A DNA stretch of 64,000 nucleotides from Desertivibrio insolitus (GTDB lineage: Bacteria; Actinomycetota; Actinomycetes; Actinomycetales; Microbacteriaceae). The notes beneath the pieces were generated by a model, which saw nothing but the letters and a program-made list of their open reading frames with translations, had not been told where the DNA came from and did not search any database. The stretch's first letter is position 1, and each line of letters begins with the position of its first letter. The stretch lies in contig NZ_JAFIQW010000003.1 in assembly GCF_017355965.1 (NCBI RefSeq), positions 458,001 through 522,000 of the forward strand. The letters run 5' to 3'. The position numbers and the translations under genes are program-made. Positions 61,019 to 64,000 of the stretch are shown piece by piece.

Positions 61019-61552
61019 TCAGCGGGTGCGTGACTCGTCGGACTCGACGTCGTCGATCACTTCGCACACCCGGTCGAGGAAGCCGACGATCGCGGCGACC
61101 TCGGCGGGATCGAGGTCCTCGGCCACCGAGATCATGCCCGAGTGCATCTTGCCGAGGGTGTTGCGCACCTCTTCGTCGGTGTGCGACGTCGGGACGATGA
61201 TCAGGCCGCGACGGTCGGTCGGATGCGGCTGGCGCTCGACGTGACCGCTCTTGACGAGGCGGTCGATCAGGATCGTCGTGGACGCGGAGGAGATGCCGAG
61301 GTAGGAGGTCAGGTCCTTCGGGCTCACCTGCTCCCCGCGACGCTTGGCGTCGAGCAGGAAGCGCACGGCGAGCAGGTCGGTCTCGCCCATGCCCATGGAG
61401 GAGCGGGTGCGGCGGCGCATGGCGGCTTCCGCGGAGCGGTACCGACGGAGCGCGTTGAGAACCGTCACGCCGCGGCGCGTCGCATCCTGATCGGCGTACC
61501 AGTACCCGTTATCAGCGGTCTCTCGGAGAGACTCGACTTCTTCTATCGCCAT
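61019..61552 (-). CDS. MarR-family regulator
   Basis: 177 aa. Winged helix with LAVRFLLDAKRRGEQVSPKDLTSYLGISSASTTILIDRLVKSGHVERQPHPTDRRGLIIVPT. It is a paralogue of the 42693 protein, sharing SASTTIL-DRL and PHPTDRR. An N-terminal extension of about 45 residues precedes the fold. ATG 61552 has AAGGAGG 7 nt upstream, one of the strongest ribosome sites in the window. It lies upstream of the kinase gene on the same strand, both with CTAG-containing inverted repeats in their promoters. Confidence 0.86.
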   Translation of the reverse strand: MAIEEVESLRETADNGYWYADQDATRRGVTVLNALRRYRSAEAAMRRRTRSSMGMGETDLLAVRFLLDAKRRGEQVSPKDLTSYLGISSASTTILIDRLVKSGHVERQPHPTDRRGLIIVPTSHTDEEVRNTLGKMHSGMISVAEDLDPAEVAAIVGFLDRVCEVIDDVESDESRTR

Positions 61553-61596
61553 CGACACACCTCCTTCTTCGTGTTCTCTTAGGCCGTGAGACAAAC

Positions 61597-61613
61597 CGCT
61601 AGACGGACTAGCG
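61597..61613. promoter_or_regulatory. inverted repeat upstream of marR
   Basis: CGCTAG-ACGGA-CTAGCG, 6-5-6 architecture like the repeat at 60905-60921, 45 bp before the marR start. Probable autoregulatory site. Confidence 0.55.
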
Positions 61614-61659
61614 AATTACTCTACAACCGTACCGTCATCTACTTCATTTCTCCGGCTCG

Positions 61660-61696
61660 GAACCACGGATGTGGACGATGTTCCCATTCGTGGTTC
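61660..61696 (-). terminator. terminator overlapping the end of the SMP-30 gene
   Basis: GAACCACG (61660-61667) and CGTGGTTC (61689-61696); the stem includes the first bases of the stop codon. Confidence 0.5.
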
Positions 61697-62570
61697 AGCC
61701 GCCGGTCACGAACCTCCTCGTGCGGGGAGGAACCGCGTCGACGGTGATCCGGAAGAGCGAGCCCGAAAGCGAGTGCCGCTCGAGTTGCTCCTCATCCATG
61801 TTCTCGCGTGCGCTGGCGATGACCAGGGACGTAGGTCCCGTGCCGGCGACGACGATGGATGTCACGTTCGGCGCGGGCACCTCGATCCGGTCCACCTCGT
61901 GGCCGTCGGGATCCAGACGCAGCACGCAGCCCTCGCCGTAGAGCGCGGTCCAAACGAAGCCCTCGCCATCCACGACGAGACCGTCGTGCGGGCCGAACGA
62001 CGCGAAGGACTCCTCGTCCTCGATGTCGCCCTCCGCGGTGTAGCGCCCGCGGTAGATCGTCTCCACACTCGTGTCGGTGTAGTAGATGTGCGTGCCGTCC
62101 GGAGTCCAGTCGATGCCGTTCGCCGTGCCGAAGCCCCCGCGCAGGGTGCGGAGCTGCTCGCCCCACGCGACCGAATAGAGCGCCCCGTCCGGATCGCCCT
62201 TCGTGGCATCCATCGATCCGGTGACCCAGCGCCCGGCGGGGTCGACCTTCCCCTCGTTGAGCCTCAGGCCGTCGTGCGAGTGCGGCACGACGGCGAGGAT
62301 GCGATCGACACGCCCCGCGTCATCCGTCGTCACGATGCGGTCCTTCAGGGAGAGCACGAAGCCGCCGGCGTCGGTCGGCGCGAGCGAGGCGAGCGGCGGA
62401 TCGAAGCGGTGCACGAGATCCAGCGACCCGTCCGAGGGACCGTCGAGCGGGCTGCGGTGCAGCGTTCCCGCTTCGATGTCGCACCAGACGATCGCGCTGG
62501 CGGCGTCGTCCCAGACGAGCGACTCGGCGAGCAGGGCGTGGGCGGAGCGGAGGACGTCAGGAGCGCTCAT
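61695..62570 (-). CDS. SMP-30/gluconolactonase-like protein
   Basis: 291 aa. A six-bladed beta-propeller: AESLVWDDAASAIVWCDIEAGTLHRSPLDG opens it with the metal-binding glutamate (E of ESLVW), NEGKVDPAGRWVTGSMD holds the second metal residue, GTANGIDWTPDGTHIYYTDT the third, and DGLVVDGEGFVWTALYGEG the fourth. Such proteins hydrolyse aldonolactones. No sugar dehydrogenase or uronate genes adjoin. Start ATG 62570; no separate promoter was recognised. Confidence 0.88.
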   Translation of the reverse strand: MSAPDVLRSAHALLAESLVWDDAASAIVWCDIEAGTLHRSPLDGPSDGSLDLVHRFDPPLASLAPTDAGGFVLSLKDRIVTTDDAGRVDRILAVVPHSHDGLRLNEGKVDPAGRWVTGSMDATKGDPDGALYSVAWGEQLRTLRGGFGTANGIDWTPDGTHIYYTDTSVETIYRGRYTAEGDIEDEESFASFGPHDGLVVDGEGFVWTALYGEGCVLRLDPDGHEVDRIEVPAPNVTSIVVAGTGPTSLVIASARENMDEEQLERHSLSGSLFRITVDAVPPRTRRFVTGG

Positions 62571-62637
62571 CTCTCCGGTCTAACACCGGCGCCCCCTCCG
62601 CGGCGGCTTGCTTGGCGAATACCTAGGTGCCTCAGGC

Positions 62638-62665
62638 TTTCCACAAGACCCGCGGACAATAAACT
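62638..62665 (+). promoter_or_regulatory. promoter of the flavohaem reductase gene
   Basis: TTTCCA (62638-62643), 16-bp spacer, TAAACT (62660-62665), 27 bp before GTG 62692. Confidence 0.5.
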
Positions 62666-62691
62666 CCCCGCAACCGACAGACAGGAGCACC

Positions 62692-64000
62692 GTGCCGCCC
62701 GTGCCCGCCGCGCTCGCCACCCGAGGCGCCGCTCGCGACGACGCACGCCGTCGCCGCGAGCTCGCGGTCGACGTGCTCGTCACGCTCATCTGGGCCTCGG
62801 CCGCCGTCGCGGTCGCGCTGTACCTCGCCACCGGCGTCGTCGCACGGATGAGCAGCGCGGCCGACGCCGTGACCGCGCTCGGCGCGATCGCGGGCCTCGT
62901 CGCGACCGACCTCGTGCTCGTGATGCTGATCCTCGCGGCGCGGGTGCCCCTCGTCGACCGGCTCGTCGGGCACGACCGCGCGCTCGCGGTGCATCGCTCG
63001 CTGGGCAAGCCCGCCCTCTACCTGCTCCTCGCGCACGGCGCGCTCGTCATCGTCGGCTACGCGCTCGCCGACGGTCTCGATCCCGTGACCGAGGCCGTCA
63101 CGCTGCTCACCACCGTGCCCGACATACCGACCGCCTTCCTCGCGATGGCGCTCTTCGTCGTGATCGTCGTCTCCTCGCTCGTCGCCGTGCGGGGACGGCT
63201 GCGCTACGAGGTGTGGCACGGCATCCACCTGCTCACCTATGCGGCGGTGCTCGTCGCGCTGCCGCACCAGCTCTCGGTCGGCTCTGTCTTCGCCGAGGGC
63301 TCGGCGCAGCGGGCGTACTGGATCGGCCTCTACGTGCTCGCGCTCGGCTGCCTGCTCGTGTTCCGGATCGGGCGCCCGCTCGTCGCGAGCCTCCGCCACG
63401 ATCTGCGCGTGCGCTCCGTCGAGGTCGTCGGCGACGGCGTCGTCTCGGTGCACCTGGCCGGTCGCGGCCTCGACCGGTTGCGCGTGCAGGGCGGCCAGTT
63501 CGGCATCTGGCGGTTCTGGGCGCCGGGCACCTGGTGGCGCGCCCACCCCATCTCCTTCTCGAGCGTGCCGACCTCGACCGACGCCCGCATCACCGTGCGC
63601 GCTCTCGGCCGTGGCACGTCGCGCTTCGCCGCGCTCGCTCCCGGCACGCGCGTGCTGCTCGAAGGGCCGTACGGGCTGTTCACCGAACGCGCCCGCACCG
63701 CTCCCTACCTCGCCGTCGCTGCGGCGGGCATCGGCGTGACCCCGGTGCGCTCGCTGCTCGAGCACGCGCAGTTCGCGCCCGGCGAGCTCACCGTGCTGCT
63801 GCGCGCCTCCCGGCCCGACGAGCGCTATCTCTGGGACGAGGTGCGGCAGCTGACGGATGCCGCGGGCGGCACAGTGCTCACCGACGTGGGCCCCCGCGCG
63901 GCATCCGGAGCCTCCTGGTTGAGCGCCGACGCGGTCGTGCGCGGGCTCGATCTCGAGACGGTCTTCCCGAACCTCGCCGACTCCGACCTCTACATCTGCG
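62692..64000 (+). CDS. ferric-reductase-like membrane flavohaem protein, 3' end missing
   Basis: First 436 codons; the gene leaves the window. About six membrane helices (about 25-235) form a ferric-reductase/NADPH-oxidase-like haem domain, with histidines in HRSLGKPALYLLLAHGALV and WHGIHLLTYAAVLVALPHQL as likely haem ligands. A flavodoxin-reductase-like FAD domain follows (GGQFGIWRFWAPGTWWRAHPISFSSVP), then the NAD(P) domain start LAVAAAGIGVTPVRSLLEH. It should move electrons from NAD(P)H across the membrane. GTG 62692 has AGGAG 4 nt upstream. Confidence 0.87.
   Translation, partial: MPPVPAALATRGAARDDARRRRELAVDVLVTLIWASAAVAVALYLATGVVARMSSAADAVTALGAIAGLVATDLVLVMLILAARVPLVDRLVGHDRALAVHRSLGKPALYLLLAHGALVIVGYALADGLDPVTEAVTLLTTVPDIPTAFLAMALFVVIVVSSLVAVRGRLRYEVWHGIHLLTYAAVLVALPHQLSVGSVFAEGSAQRAYWIGLYVLALGCLLVFRIGRPLVASLRHDLRVRSVEVVGDGVVSVHLAGRGLDRLRVQGGQFGIWRFWAPGTWWRAHPISFSSVPTSTDARITVRALGRGTSRFAALAPGTRVLLEGPYGLFTERARTAPYLAVAAAGIGVTPVRSLLEHAQFAPGELTVLLRASRPDERYLWDEVRQLTDAAGGTVLTDVGPRAASGASWLSADAVVRGLDLETVFPNLADSDLYIC

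Overview
The window is about 70% G+C, uses GTG starts often, has many genes that look leaderless, and carries orthologues typical of Actinobacteria (DosR-like regulator, DUF2277, CstA/YbdD pair, LCP protein, ATP-grasp/alpha-E/transglutaminase cluster). Dispersed GGTCGAGTAG...TATCGAGACC palindromes and a very frequent GGCATCC/GGATGCC heptamer suggest a member of the Microbacteriaceae; that assignment is inference. It is chromosomal: housekeeping genes (serS, pheA, pgm, three tRNAs), no integrase, no transposase, no CRISPR array.

Layout. 1-640: 5' end of an ABC ATPase gene and a small hypothetical gene. 765-2859: lldD and its divergent GntR regulator lldR. 2995-13983: a full L-rhamnose locus on the minus strand (rhaT-rhaP-rhaQ-rhaS-rhaM-rhaI-rhaEW-rhaB) with a divergent LacI regulator. 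14119-18209: a second LacI regulator, a GH42 beta-galactosidase and a coupled serine hydrolase. 18423-21837: overlapping ATP-grasp, alpha-E and transglutaminase genes. 21960-25120: tandem TetR paralogues, an MFS exporter and its MarR regulator. 25214-29168: lipase-like hydrolase, lipoate ligase, GNAT enzyme, orphan DNA methyltransferase. 29497-35110: DHA2 exporter, amidase lipoprotein, carbon starvation transporter with its small partner. 35207-41565: pgm, pheA, lipid kinase, serS, HAD phosphatase. 41684-50073: three tRNAs, small genes, an LCP protein, a stress protein, two TerC proteins, and a gene-free structured stretch at 44789-45524. 50160-64000: FUSC exporter, DosR/DosS-like system with a DosR-like box and a universal stress protein, phosphatase, kinase-like enzymes, dps, GH15, a Ser/Thr kinase with a MarR gene, an SMP-30 protein and a truncated flavohaem reductase.

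The clearest functional unit is rhamnose import, mutarotation, isomerisation, phosphorylation, aldol cleavage and lactaldehyde oxidation. It yields DHAP and L-lactate, and the neighbouring lldD can oxidise lactate to pyruvate. The most interesting unexplained signals are not genes: three families of intergenic palindromes, tandem tRNA 3'-end copies, an orphan sigma70-like promoter facing a gene-free structured stretch, a chromosome-wide heptamer that appears to override codon preference, and a 27-residue lipoprotein gene. A poly-glutamine tail on an ATP-grasp enzyme encoded beside a transglutaminase also deserves attention.
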